Positions 48,316-48,334 of a stretch of DNA of 48,334 nucleotides are shown in pieces (position 1 is the first letter of the stretch; each line of letters opens with the position of its first letter). The DNA lies in NCBI GenBank assembly GCA_015065425.1, contig SVQH01000024.1, positions 1 to 48,334 on the forward strand, written 5' to 3'. The translations under genes and the position numbers were made by a program. The notes beneath the pieces were generated by a model. It did not search any database. It saw nothing but the letters and a program-made list of their open reading frames with translations, and had not been told where the DNA came from. Origin of the DNA: Oscillospiraceae bacterium. GTDB taxonomy: Bacteria; Bacillota; Clostridia; Oscillospirales; Acutalibacteraceae.

Positions 48316-48334
48316 ATTCTACACCATGTAGAAT
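48316..48334. promoter_or_regulatory. BlaI operator 2 at the window end
   Basis: ATTCTACA-CCA-TGTAGAAT, an 8-3-8 palindrome with a TACA-N3-TGTA core, centred 24 bp from operator 1. It ends exactly at the last base of the window and may extend further. Confidence 0.8.

Noticed and set aside
1-48334. CRISPR arrays, tRNAs, rRNAs, insertion sequences, prophage
   Set aside because: No regularly spaced repeats, no cloverleaf or rRNA sequence recognised, no transposase, integrase or phage structural genes.

Overview
The window reads as a chromosomal segment of a low-to-moderate GC, strictly anaerobic Gram-positive bacterium, most likely a gut Clostridia (Oscillospirales-like). The reasons are an [FeFe]-hydrogenase maturation operon, a multidomain flavodiiron protein, strong AGGAGG ribosome sites, consensus sigma-A promoters, a Bacillus/Clostridium-type SOS box on recA, a BlaI/BlaR1 pair and several secreted proteins with Gram-positive signal peptides. 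The taxonomic call is inference from gene content. I saw no tRNA, rRNA, CRISPR array, insertion sequence or prophage.

Layout. Positions 58-4043 carry a two-gene chromate-type transporter (with a Fur-like box at its promoter), a membrane-anchored protein of unknown function, a ZIP metal transporter and a Crp/Fnr regulator. Positions 4128-7726 hold a D-2-hydroxyacid dehydrogenase, a 2x[4Fe-4S] protein and a flavodiiron-flavin reductase-rubredoxin fusion: a redox and oxygen/NO defence block next to, and probably controlled by, the Crp/Fnr protein. Positions 7750-11909 are the hydrogenase maturation operon (TM1266-like regulator, hydE, hydG, hydF), preceded by a leader that can fold into two mutually exclusive structures, one of them an intrinsic terminator. 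Then come azlCD, a DUF3737 protein, PHP and ThuA-like genes and a divergent AraC regulator. Positions 16643-20847 are a housekeeping operon, recA-recX-rimO-pgsA-comEB.

Positions 20921-22270 hold an XRE regulator plus a DUF6036 nucleotidyltransferase-like gene behind a perfect promoter with a palindrome inside it (possible toxin-antitoxin-like module). Positions 22511-35674 are a long minus-strand set that probably degrades a glycan or glycoside: Fe-S aldo/keto reductase, a GNAT-Gfo/Idh/MocA fusion, an FAD oxidoreductase, two tandem DUF4838 proteins with membrane tails, a GH2 beta-galactosidase-like enzyme and an AI-2E-family permease.

The 360-base gap upstream of that set (35615-35974) contains what looks like a free-standing small RNA gene: consensus promoter, palindromic operator at the start site, long-range hairpin, C-rich loops and a strong terminator. 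This resembles the layout of iron-sparing small RNAs and is my best candidate for something undescribed. The rest is a secreted beta-helix protein, a minus-strand cell-envelope operon (lipoprotein, GDPD, polysaccharide deacetylase, secreted Cys-rich protein), a LysR regulator, a cation/proton antiporter, a sigma/anti-sigma pair, and a BlaR1/BlaI pair whose operators lie at the very end of the window. Small inverted repeats with AAATCATAA ends recur in several intergenic gaps.
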